Assembly: GCA_027483535.1 (NCBI GenBank)
Contig: JAIXUN010000002.1
Coordinates: forward strand, 806,001-870,000
Length of the DNA stretch: 64,000 bases
DNA from: a bacterium
GTDB lineage: Bacteria > Armatimonadota > Fimbriimonadia > Fimbriimonadales > Fimbriimonadaceae
Direction of reading: 5' to 3'
Shown: piece by piece, positions 30,701 to 38,225 of the stretch
Layout: each line of letters begins with the position of its first letter
How positions within the stretch are numbered: the first letter of the stretch is position 1
The notes under the pieces: generated by a model
What the model saw: the letters and a program-made list of their open reading frames with translations, nothing else
Told to the model about the DNA's origin: nothing
The model's database searches: none
Translations under genes and position numbers: made by a program

Positions 30701-30951
30701 CACTGTTCCTCGGTGAGGTTGGACCCAAATCGCTGAAGATCGATCTTGATGCTTCGAAAAGACTCTGTTTCTAGCCGCTTAGAGATGCGGCTGATCAGGC
30801 TAGATTTTCCTTTCTGTCTGGAATCGAGAATGAGAGCGTAGTCTCTCTCTAGAAGTGTTTGCCAAAGATCTTCGTCCGCCCGTCTCTCAATGTAGCTAGG
30901 TGCGGAAGGAGGCAGGGTTCCTCCGAACGAGAAAAACGAAGAGTACGGCAT
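27688..30951 (-). CDS. AAA_35-like ATPase - TM - WD40 repeat protein
   Basis: DYALILDSRQKGKSSLISRISK P-loop, LVVWIDEIDFV Walker B, TM VAVFGAITMALSLLVVQ, several WD repeats (GHTSRVWRVCFNPDGTQLATSSFDNTAKIWD); ATG at 30951 (supplied ORF uses a TTG at 30987). Confidence 0.85.
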   Translation of the reverse strand: MPYSSFFSFGGTLPPSAPSYIERRADEDLWQTLLERDYALILDSRQKGKSSLISRISKRLETESFRSIKIDLQRFGSNLTEEQWYATLLFGCAEQLADSEQARAHWKGTPNASPSRKWIDYLESAVRKSEHPLVVWIDEIDFVRSLKFDTDDFFAAIRSSYLKRTDEPALRNLVFCFTGACTPVGLVRNPDRGQVILGRRIQLDDFTIQDLTVYGRELSEDESVGKALIASVFAWTNGHPYLTQLACNEWKRRTDRGEKSTIDEFFSEQLSTVGNRYQSDHLLAISNLLLNPTIPHYQGEEARTRVLKALQSIQAKATWQGRRPIDPEVQDYLAISGVITERDGRIQIRNRIYSEAFDSQWIRDHLPDAEAQRQKKAVRQAVGTSVAVFGAITMALSLLVVQNTHLNNDLRQTLTLAKNNESRALNEAYVGGMQSVSAEISDGNYSRAATILESLKDSPYRGWEWDYVHAKISQHLQQIPTVGTAFNFDFYPSGKLRSLVGTEGFVTFSESGSTAFEFRLPEEYNGSHDGDGPLFATGPIDTYRLVSPDSTKIIPGRLLGEGNGYRIFFKGAEPMAYLVNQSGQAVGKPVPCSASRFEFTGSGLKAAYRHSKEFNEVDFQSGKTTVRYLHSGHINQFILAPTPGTAYLASDDPEIVRVNYRTGKKEISYLGNQGPVYSIAISPDKKWLISGGADAVVRRFNLETGALVATYVGHRDRIQKVRFSLDGKSIWSSSFDETIRQWALEPVSNPAVLSKPEYKIGKLRVDSNHESFLVGFEAGKAVWYRSGVYASVIDLAGQVYAQGDFIDADTVLLATEQGQIQIRTLQTVRNVKVPVSSRIRQVTSVDSKGGVYFALDDGSVIRLDTKSLKTTSVLTPSGVYRAMALSHNGKWLVHCLFSGLVRIIDTESGKVVHQVDLGGGAAIAVGFTPSDDLVGIASGMGDINLFALNQNFQSRVLKGHTSRVWRVCFNPDGTQLATSSFDNTAKIWDVATGKMLFNLKHKSWVGDTAFSPDGKRLLTACGDGASRLWSVATGRELLVLDRGPNPLFATRFCDGGRSVVSVDSLGRVLVFTTPKEQPIAESSSQTQ

Positions 30952-30992
30952 GGAATTGAGATCACATATGAAGAAAAACTCTTGCAAACGCG

Positions 30993-31019
30993 TTGCTTGA
31001 ATTCAGGAAATTCTATAAT
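30993..31019 (+). promoter_or_regulatory. candidate sigma70-type promoter for the Crp-family gene
   Basis: TTGCTT - 15 nt - TATAAT in an AT-rich intergenic region. Confidence 0.45.
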
Positions 31020-31049
31020 ATTAAGGAAGTATAGCACCGGAGGAATTTT

Positions 31050-31688
31050 TTGATGAACTGGGCCGAGCACCTACAACGTATACCTATCTTTTCCAAGGTG
31101 CCGTTGCCAATTCTTCATCAACTCTCTGAGGTTTGCAGTGTCCGCACTCTTGAGCCCGAACAAGTTTTATTTCGGCAGGGAACTACCGGAAATGAAGTGT
31201 TCGTGGTGATGTCGGGTTCGGTGCGAGTTGAAGCGAGAAGCGATGCCGGATTAGACGTTACCATTGCGACACGCGGCCCCGGCGACGTGATCGGCGAGAT
31301 GGCGATTCTGGAAAACCAGCCCCGTTCGGCAACCGTCACCGCATCACGATTTTCTCGACTGCTCGTGCTCTCTCAGCATGATTTCACGCGGATGATCGAG
31401 CGAAATCCTCAACTCGCAGTCGAAATGCTCTCGCACCTTTCCGGCCGAATTCGACAGCTTTCGCTTACGATTCTGGAGAGCAGGACCGAGTCGCTGCGAG
31501 AGAGAGTGCATCATTACTTCTTGAGTAAGCGAGATAAAAACGACCTTGTTCTACTCGATGTTCCACAGCGGGTTGTGGCTCAAGAAATTGGTTGCACGAG
31601 AGAAGCTCTCAGTCGAAACTTATCACAACTAATCTTGGAAGGGAAACTCATAAAGATCTCCCGTTCTCAATACGTAATTAAGCCCTAG
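31050..31688 (+). CDS. Crp/Fnr-family transcriptional regulator (Crp1)
   Basis: cNMP pocket GEMAILENQPRSATV and HTH VVAQEIGCTREALSRNL. Confidence 0.93.
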   Translation: MMNWAEHLQRIPIFSKVPLPILHQLSEVCSVRTLEPEQVLFRQGTTGNEVFVVMSGSVRVEARSDAGLDVTIATRGPGDVIGEMAILENQPRSATVTASRFSRLLVLSQHDFTRMIERNPQLAVEMLSHLSGRIRQLSLTILESRTESLRERVHHYFLSKRDKNDLVLLDVPQRVVAQEIGCTREALSRNLSQLILEGKLIKISRSQYVIKP

Positions 31689-31712
31689 CGGCTCTTCTCA
31701 TAGCCGCTAGGG
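31683..31712. terminator. hairpin between convergent genes (possible terminator)
   Basis: Perfect CCCTAGCGGCT-cttctcat-AGCCGCTAGGG stem; weak T tract. Confidence 0.55.
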
Positions 31713-31741
31713 TTGATTGGGATTCTACGAGGGAAGGTTCT

Positions 31742-32497
31742 TTACTTTCGTCGTCGGCGACTCCTTGCAATTCCGAACAAGCCGACCGAAACGGCAAGAA
31801 TGGAAGTTGGCTCGGGGACCGCTGCCACCGCATTAACATGCAGGTTGTCAAAGTTGGTGGTGATCGAATCCGCAAAGGTATTGGTTGTCGCGTAGCTGAA
31901 GACGCCGAACTTTAGGTTCGACCCCACCAGACTGAAGTCGGGGTGACTGGAAAGATTCACGATATCGCCAGAGACAACATCGATCTCCGCAAAGTCGTTT
32001 GCGGTTAGGCCCGACGCGGAGATGGTGGAGTAGGGCGCAAACGGCGACTCATTGATCATTGCCGCATATCGTTTGCTCCCTTGCTCTAGGGCAAAGCCGA
32101 AGTACGCCGTGCCGAACTGGTCTTCGGAGAGCGACCGGTAGTCAACCCCCATGTTGACGTGCGACAACCCGGTCGAAGGAATCGTGTAGGCACTGCCAAA
32201 GGCAAGAGCGGTGACGGCCGTGATCTCGCCGGGTGCGATGGTGTGGTAGACCCCCATTCCCGATCCCGGGTTGCCCCCGGAGCTGGTGGTGAACACCGAA
32301 GTGGATGATAAGGTGCCGAACTTTACGTACGACTTCGCGTAAAAGAACGCCCCCATCGTGGGATCGTTGAAGGTGAACGCGGGGGACAAAGACGCGGCGG
32401 CCAAGAGACCAAAGGGAAGGACCATCTTCAGACCGATTCGCGACCGGTCGGAGCTCAATACAGTTTTCATTTTCAATCCAAGAGCGACATCGCTCAT
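31742..32497 (-). CDS. PEP-CTERM sorting domain protein
   Basis: C-terminus AVPEPTSILAVSVGLFGIARSRRRRK*; possible start ATG 32470. Confidence 0.88.
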   Translation of the reverse strand: MSDVALGLKMKTVLSSDRSRIGLKMVLPFGLLAAASLSPAFTFNDPTMGAFFYAKSYVKFGTLSSTSVFTTSSGGNPGSGMGVYHTIAPGEITAVTALAFGSAYTIPSTGLSHVNMGVDYRSLSEDQFGTAYFGFALEQGSKRYAAMINESPFAPYSTISASGLTANDFAEIDVVSGDIVNLSSHPDFSLVGSNLKFGVFSYATTNTFADSITTNFDNLHVNAVAAVPEPTSILAVSVGLFGIARSRRRRK

Positions 32498-32508
32498 GGA
32501 GAAAAGTG

Positions 32509-32547
32509 TGTGATCACTCTCGCAGGCTTTCAGTGATCGTGATCACA
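32509..32547. promoter_or_regulatory. two candidate CRP-type operators 23 bp apart
   Basis: TGTGA-TCACTC-TCGCA (32509-32524) and AGTGA-TCGTGA-TCACA (32532-32547), each one mismatch from TGTGA-N6-TCACA. Confidence 0.5.
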
Positions 32548-32565
32548 ACCGCCCAAACCCCGGGA

Positions 32566-33000
32566 TTACAACGGGGTGTTTCTTGGCTTCAGCAATTCAC
32601 GGATCGGCTCAACCGCATATCGGAGCGCGAATACGATAAACACGGGCCACCAGATAAGGTCGTTCGTTAGGATGGTCACACCGAACTTCCAAGGGAGTTC
32701 ACCCTTCAGAGCCGTGAACAAGAACCCCACCGGACCAAAGATCTTGCCGATCAATCCAACCCAAACAAGAGCGGCGTATCGAAGCGGATCTTTCGCGATC
32801 AGCCAATAACCGATGGCGTAAACCTGAACGATCATGCCGACCGACTGCCAGATTCCTGGGTAGTTGGGACGCTCCATCTGAAGGAGGTCGAAGAGGTGGT
32901 TGGGAAAGAGAATGACCCACGTGCCCCACAGAAAATTGTAGATGGCGGCCGCATAAAACCACCTCCGAAAACCCTTCAGGTCGCTTGTCTCCGTTACCAC
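32566..33000 (-). CDS. small multi-pass membrane protein, hypothetical
   Basis: Four hydrophobic helices; no family recognised. Confidence 0.65.
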   Translation of the reverse strand: MVTETSDLKGFRRWFYAAAIYNFLWGTWVILFPNHLFDLLQMERPNYPGIWQSVGMIVQVYAIGYWLIAKDPLRYAALVWVGLIGKIFGPVGFLFTALKGELPWKFGVTILTNDLIWWPVFIVFALRYAVEPIRELLKPRNTPL

Positions 33001-33210
33001 AGTTCTCTCTACGCTTTTCTTTCCAACTGCCTCTTCTTTGGAACTAGAAGGCGTTCTGATTCAATGGCTCTTCGGGCATGGGAGGGTTAGTTTCTTCTGG
33101 GTTTTGTTAAGAAGAGCGTGAATCTAGCATGAATACTGGTTTTTTAGGAGGGCGAACTGTTGGACACCAGGGCGAGTTGCTGTAACATTTACGTGGAGAG
33201 AAACTATTCA

Positions 33211-33870
33211 ATGAAATTTGCATTTTCAGCAATGGCATGCTTTGCATTCGCGGCCAGTCAGGCGACGATCCTGACCTTCAAGTCCAATACTGGAAGTAGT
33301 CTTCCAACGACGGCAGTGCAAGGGTCCCCTTGGTATGGCGACCGGGTCAATGCCACAACCGTAGGCTTGTTTGGCTATGGAGTTGGATCGGAAGGGTTCA
33401 CGCCCAATGTAGAGGTTCGCTACTCCGGCGACCGGTCCACGCCGACCACGTACAGCACGGGGTACGGAACGCTTGAAACCGTATTGTGGGGTAACTCGAA
33501 CTCGGCTGCGAATGATGTAAACCGGACGACGATCACGTTCACGGCTGATGCTGGATACGATGTTAGCATCCTTGGATTTAAGGCTGCCGACTGGTCTAAC
33601 TCCCTGCCTGGCGTCACTCGAAAACTTTGGATCACCGATGGCTCAACAACCATCTGGTCCTATGCCGGAAGCATCGATCACGTGACCTTCAATGATTTCA
33701 ATCTGTCTGGTCTCGGCTTAAGCGGCTCCACCCTAACGCTCAACTTCGATCACAGCTGGCACACGGGCATCACCGATGTCATCTTCGCTCAGTCTGCGGT
33801 GCCAGAGCCCGCTTCCATGCTCGCTCTCGGTCTGGGTGCAGTTGCACTTATCCGAAAGCGACGCAAATAA
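33211..33870 (+). CDS. PEP-CTERM sorting domain protein
   Basis: Signal peptide MKFAFSAMACFAFAASQA; C-terminus AVPEPASMLALGLGAVALIRKRRK*; ATG at 33211 with GGAGAG upstream (ORF listed from 33160). Confidence 0.88.
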   Translation: MKFAFSAMACFAFAASQATILTFKSNTGSSLPTTAVQGSPWYGDRVNATTVGLFGYGVGSEGFTPNVEVRYSGDRSTPTTYSTGYGTLETVLWGNSNSAANDVNRTTITFTADAGYDVSILGFKAADWSNSLPGVTRKLWITDGSTTIWSYAGSIDHVTFNDFNLSGLGLSGSTLTLNFDHSWHTGITDVIFAQSAVPEPASMLALGLGAVALIRKRRK

Positions 33871-33891
33871 TTCGGCAATCGAACGAATTGG

Positions 33892-33927
33892 AACGCCCCT
33901 CGGACATCCGAGGGGCGTTTTTTCGTT
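33892..33927. terminator. strong rho-independent terminator
   Basis: AACGCCCCTCGGA-ca-TCCGAGGGGCGTT followed by TTTTCGTTT. Confidence 0.85.
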
Positions 33928-34775
33928 TACGAGCGTTGGTAAACGCGTACCCAATCCACCTCGAACTTCGAAGGGAAGCGAGTCTTATCGGTTTTGCCGC
34001 CCGTGGCCCCGATCGCAAGATTAAAGATGATGTGGAATCGCTTTCGGAACGGGTTCGTCCCGTCCCAGTTGAGCGCCTTCGAAAGGTCGATTTCGTTCAG
34101 CAATCGCCCGTCGACGTATAGCCGAATGAAGTCTTTGTCCCAGTCCATTCGCCATAGGTGAAACTTTGAATCCCAATTCGGGTCAGTATCAATAAACTCC
34201 TTGATAGGGGTCGCAACCGCGTCCCAAGTGGCGGCAGAACCTTTCTCCGATCCCTTCCAACAGGCGTTGGCGTGCAGCTTCTGTTGGTAGTACTCCATGA
34301 CGTCGATTTCACCCTTGTACGGCCAAGGACCCTCGTCGCCAACCAGCCAGAAGGCGGGCCACAACCCGTCTTCCGCCTTAATCCGGCATCGAGCCTCAAA
34401 GCGTCCGTAGCGCCAACCGCGCTTGCCCGCAGTTTTGATACTTCCAGATGAAAAAGGAGCGAACTCTCGGTTCAGCTTCCAGTCTTTGGAATCGGCCTGA
34501 TACTTCGGGTTACGAATCTTATCGGGCTTGCCTGTGATCACCAGCAAACCGTCGACGATTTGCACGTTCTGTTCCTGATACCACTGCGGTTCTTGGTTCC
34601 GAATGAACCCAAGCTCGTAAATCCAATCCTGGGAATTTGGTTTGGTGCCCGAATTGAATTCGTCTGACCATACCAATCCGTAACCTTCCGATTTATAAAC
34701 CTCATCTGGGCTGGCCGAATGCGGGAGCAGGGCAGAAATGGACCCAGCGAAGAGGAGAGCGACGGGCGTGATCAA
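33927..34775 (-). CDS. glycoside hydrolase family 16 protein
   Basis: Catalytic motif GEIDVMEYY; FHLWRMDWDKDFIRLYVDG; signal peptide. Confidence 0.9.
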   Translation of the reverse strand: MITPVALLFAGSISALLPHSASPDEVYKSEGYGLVWSDEFNSGTKPNSQDWIYELGFIRNQEPQWYQEQNVQIVDGLLVITGKPDKIRNPKYQADSKDWKLNREFAPFSSGSIKTAGKRGWRYGRFEARCRIKAEDGLWPAFWLVGDEGPWPYKGEIDVMEYYQQKLHANACWKGSEKGSAATWDAVATPIKEFIDTDPNWDSKFHLWRMDWDKDFIRLYVDGRLLNEIDLSKALNWDGTNPFRKRFHIIFNLAIGATGGKTDKTRFPSKFEVDWVRVYQRS

Positions 34776-35692
34776 TTTTTCAACTCCTTAGGTAAATCCC
34801 AAACGCGAACATAGTCAATCAACGCTTCATCCTTTGCCGGACCATCCTTTTCCCACTCGCCGGAAGGGCCCGCCCAGGCAGATGCTTCACAGGTGAGTTT
34901 GAGATAGCCGGGCTCTTGGCAAGGACCCTTCGAAAGAGCCCGTTCCGGGCGGCCCAGACCCATCAGCTTCGTCCGAGTCACGCACTTACGGTCGACATAG
35001 AACGCATATTCCCGAGGCGTCCACAGCAGCCCGTAGGTGTGCCAGCCACCCCGGTCTAGGTCACCGACGGGGGTTTTGGGGAAAGCGGCAGAATTGAGTT
35101 TGTCGCCATAGCCTCCCCAGTGAACGGCTTGCGAGACGGCATTCTCCCACGAGAAAAACGACTCCATGATGTCGATTTCAGCCCCTTTGCGACTGTCGTC
35201 GTTTTTGCCAGAAAGGTCGCCCGCCATGATCCAAAAAGCGAACCAGACATCCGTGCGAACGGTCTTGGGAAGCCGGGCCCGAATCTCGAAGTAACCGTAG
35301 ACCTTCTCAAATTTCGTTTGCTTCGGATCGTAGTTCGCCCTGGTGCGAACCGCTCCGGCAAGATATCGAGAACCGGGAGGTCCGTCTCGAACAACGCCTA
35401 GCTCTAGGTTGCCGCCTGCCACTTTCACCAGCGACGGCGTCCAAAGGGCGGCGTTGTTCTGTCGCTCCATGGTAGGCGTGTCCCACTTGCTCCCATCCAG
35501 GGCAGCCCCGTTGAATTCGTCCGCCCAGTAGGGTTGTTCTTTCACCAGCTTCCCGGGGTCGAACGGCGGGGTCTCAAACGTTTCTTGTCCCGCGCCGACG
35601 GTGGCGCAGAGCAGTAGAGAGAGGATCATTGAGGTGATTCTAGCGGGGTTGACTCGGCTCGCAAAGGTCCCAGTCTTTTCAATCAGGCTCAA
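34772..35692 (-). CDS. glycoside hydrolase family 16 protein
   Basis: Catalytic motif GAEIDIMESFF; GWHTYGLLWTPREYAFYVD; 4 nt overlap with the next GH16 gene. Confidence 0.9.
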   Translation of the reverse strand: MSLIEKTGTFASRVNPARITSMILSLLLCATVGAGQETFETPPFDPGKLVKEQPYWADEFNGAALDGSKWDTPTMERQNNAALWTPSLVKVAGGNLELGVVRDGPPGSRYLAGAVRTRANYDPKQTKFEKVYGYFEIRARLPKTVRTDVWFAFWIMAGDLSGKNDDSRKGAEIDIMESFFSWENAVSQAVHWGGYGDKLNSAAFPKTPVGDLDRGGWHTYGLLWTPREYAFYVDRKCVTRTKLMGLGRPERALSKGPCQEPGYLKLTCEASAWAGPSGEWEKDGPAKDEALIDYVRVWDLPKELKN

Positions 35693-35754
35693 CCTCGCTA
35701 TAGTTCTCTATTCCTTTTTGTCGACGGCGTGGTCGCTTAGGGCAGGAAAGCAGC

Positions 35755-37248
35755 ATGGAATGGGCCACTCGACTCTCTGGATACGACGAAGCTTTTGATC
35801 GCGACGGATTCCCAAGGGAGCACTATCAAACGGTCGTCGAAAGCCTTGGCGCGCTCGATAACGGCCAAATCAAGCGGCGAGGGCAATTACAAAACATCTC
35901 TCTCCGCAACCAAGGAATCACCTTCAACGTGTACGGCGCAGATGGGGGTGAAGAAAGGATCTTCCCGTTTGACTTCGTGCCTCGAGTGGTGCCAGCCCAT
36001 GAATGGCAGATCATCGAGCGCGGACTGATCCAACGGGTCACCGCACTCAACCTCTTCTTGCGAGACCTCTACACAGAGCAAAAGGTGCTCAAAGACGGGC
36101 TCATCCCCTGGGATCTAATTCTGAGTCGTCCTGAATACGTGCGCCAACTCATGGGCGTGTTGCCTCCTCACAAGGTGTTTACGCACGTGACCGGTACCGA
36201 CCTGGTGCGAGACGCGGATGGAACGTACCGAGTCTTGGAAGACAACTGTCGCTGCCCAAGCGGAGTCTCGTACGTCATCGAAAACCGAAACATCCTGCAA
36301 CGGACCTTCCCGGAACTGTTCGCCAACTATCCGGTTCGACCCGTGCGCGACTACCCGGACATGCTTCTGGAAGCGCTTGAATTTGTCTCCCCGAGGAAGC
36401 TTCGAGGCGGGCTCATCGTGGTTCTTTCACCGGGAAGGGCCAACTCTGCTTACTTCGAGCACTCCTTCCTTGCTCGGGAGATGGGCGTTTTGCTGGTGGA
36501 AGGGTCCGACCTGGTTGTGGATGGCAACCACGTGTTCGTGCGCACCACCGGCGGACGTCGGCAAGTGGACGTGATTTACCGGCGTATAGACGATGAGTTC
36601 TTAGACCCGCTCGTCTTCCGAAGAGACTCTGTGCTCGGCGTGCCTGGGCTCATGAACGCCTACCGAGAAGGGAATGTCGCGCTTGCGAACGCTCCGGGAG
36701 CAGGGGTGGCCGATGACAAGGCGGTTTACCCGTACATGCCAGACGTTATTCGGTACTACCTTGGCGAAGAGCCTATTCTCGCTCAAGTTTCCACGTATAT
36801 CGGAGCTCGGCCGATCGATCTCAAATACATCCTTGACAACCTAGACAAGTTGGTCGTGAAGCAAACCGACGGTGCGGGTGGTTACGGCATGCTGATGGGT
36901 CCGTTCGCCACGAAAGCTGAGATCGAAGAGTATCGCAAAGGGGTGGAAGCGGAGCCCGGACGGTACATCGCTCAGCCGTTGGTAGAGATTTCGGCGCACC
37001 CCACTTACTTGGAAGGAAAGTTTGTCGCAAGGCGGGTGGACCTTCGCCCGTACGTGGTTTACGGCGACCGAATCAAGGTCTTGCCCGGCGGACTCACGCG
37101 GGTGGCGCTCAAAGACGGATCGTACGTGGTGAACTCTTCCCAGGGCGGCGGCAGTAAAGACACCTGGGTTCTAGAAGCCCCTCGGCCAGAGACCAATGGG
37201 GACGAAGAAGTCAACGGGGACCTAGACGTCAACGGGGGCCAAGACTAG
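35755..37248 (+). CDS. circularly permuted type 2 ATP-grasp protein
   Basis: GTDLVRDADGTYRVLEDNCRCPSGVSYVIENR; DKLVVKQTDGAGGYGMLMGP; first gene of an ATP-grasp/alpha-E/transglutaminase set. Confidence 0.92.
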   Translation: MEWATRLSGYDEAFDRDGFPREHYQTVVESLGALDNGQIKRRGQLQNISLRNQGITFNVYGADGGEERIFPFDFVPRVVPAHEWQIIERGLIQRVTALNLFLRDLYTEQKVLKDGLIPWDLILSRPEYVRQLMGVLPPHKVFTHVTGTDLVRDADGTYRVLEDNCRCPSGVSYVIENRNILQRTFPELFANYPVRPVRDYPDMLLEALEFVSPRKLRGGLIVVLSPGRANSAYFEHSFLAREMGVLLVEGSDLVVDGNHVFVRTTGGRRQVDVIYRRIDDEFLDPLVFRRDSVLGVPGLMNAYREGNVALANAPGAGVADDKAVYPYMPDVIRYYLGEEPILAQVSTYIGARPIDLKYILDNLDKLVVKQTDGAGGYGMLMGPFATKAEIEEYRKGVEAEPGRYIAQPLVEISAHPTYLEGKFVARRVDLRPYVVYGDRIKVLPGGLTRVALKDGSYVVNSSQGGGSKDTWVLEAPRPETNGDEEVNGDLDVNGGQD

Positions 37249-38210
37249 TGCTCCTGGCAAGAGTTGCCCAGTCTCTTTATTGGTTGGGCAGGTACCTAGA
37301 GCGAGCCGAAAACGCGAACCGGCATCTCCTTGTTGCCCGGGCGTTCTCGCTGGAGTTTGAGGGACTGGATCAAACCATGGCGCGAGCCGAATGGCAGGCG
37401 CTTCTGGATACCATGCCCGCATCTGGCCTTGCGATTCCAGACACCTCGGCGCGGGGAACCGCGGTTATCAAGACGATGCGATCGTTCTTGATCGATGAAG
37501 AAAATCCCGTCTCCGTTGCGTCCTCGCTCAACCGAGCCCGAGATAACGCGCGGACCGTCAACGAGCGTCTCACTCGCGAAGTGGTCGACTACCTCAACGA
37601 TGGCTACCGACGGCTCATTGCGCATCGGGAGGACGAATGGAACGACGCGGGTCGGATCAACGAGATCGCCGAGGAAACCCACGGAAGCATTCTCACGATT
37701 CTTGGGGCAATGGAAAACACGCTCTCTCGAGACGAGGGGTGGGGTTACCTGAAAAGCGGCGAGGCAATGGAGCGCACTCAGCACACCATTTTTGTGCTCA
37801 AGGCTCGATTGCCGATCATGGAGCACTGGGCAGGGGGGATGGATTCGCCGATCTCTCACGCCGCGTGGCGCAGCGTGCTTCGATCCGTCGCATCCCTAGA
37901 AAACTATCGACAGGTTCATGGACCGCGATTCGAAGAGGCCGATGTCGTGCGCTTCCTCGTCTTCGATAGCGCGACCCCAAGATCGGTGAACACGGGTGTC
38001 CGCCGGATCGTGGGCTACCTAAGGTCAATGGCAAGCGACGGACGGAACATCCCCACCGCTGCCAGATGCATGGGCAAGGCGGCGGCACAATTGGAGTTTG
38101 AGGAAGAGGAGGCGATGGCGCGAGAGAGTATTCTGCCCTTCTTGGAAGATATCCAGTGGCAACTGGTTCAAACCCACGAGATCCTTACCGGAGAGGCAAG
38201 GTCTTTCTAA
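37248..38210 (+). CDS. alpha-E domain-containing protein
   Basis: MLLARVAQSLYWLGRYLERAENANR start; helical; 1 nt overlap with ATP-grasp gene. Confidence 0.9.
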   Translation: MLLARVAQSLYWLGRYLERAENANRHLLVARAFSLEFEGLDQTMARAEWQALLDTMPASGLAIPDTSARGTAVIKTMRSFLIDEENPVSVASSLNRARDNARTVNERLTREVVDYLNDGYRRLIAHREDEWNDAGRINEIAEETHGSILTILGAMENTLSRDEGWGYLKSGEAMERTQHTIFVLKARLPIMEHWAGGMDSPISHAAWRSVLRSVASLENYRQVHGPRFEEADVVRFLVFDSATPRSVNTGVRRIVGYLRSMASDGRNIPTAARCMGKAAAQLEFEEEEAMARESILPFLEDIQWQLVQTHEILTGEARSF

Positions 38211-38225
38211 AAGTCCATTCGACCT

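Noticed and set aside
30951-30966. Possible CRP site TGGAA-TTGAGA-TCACA in the WD40/Crp1 divergent region
   Set aside because: Only one half-site matches (two mismatches in the other) and it overlaps the start codon; too weak to call
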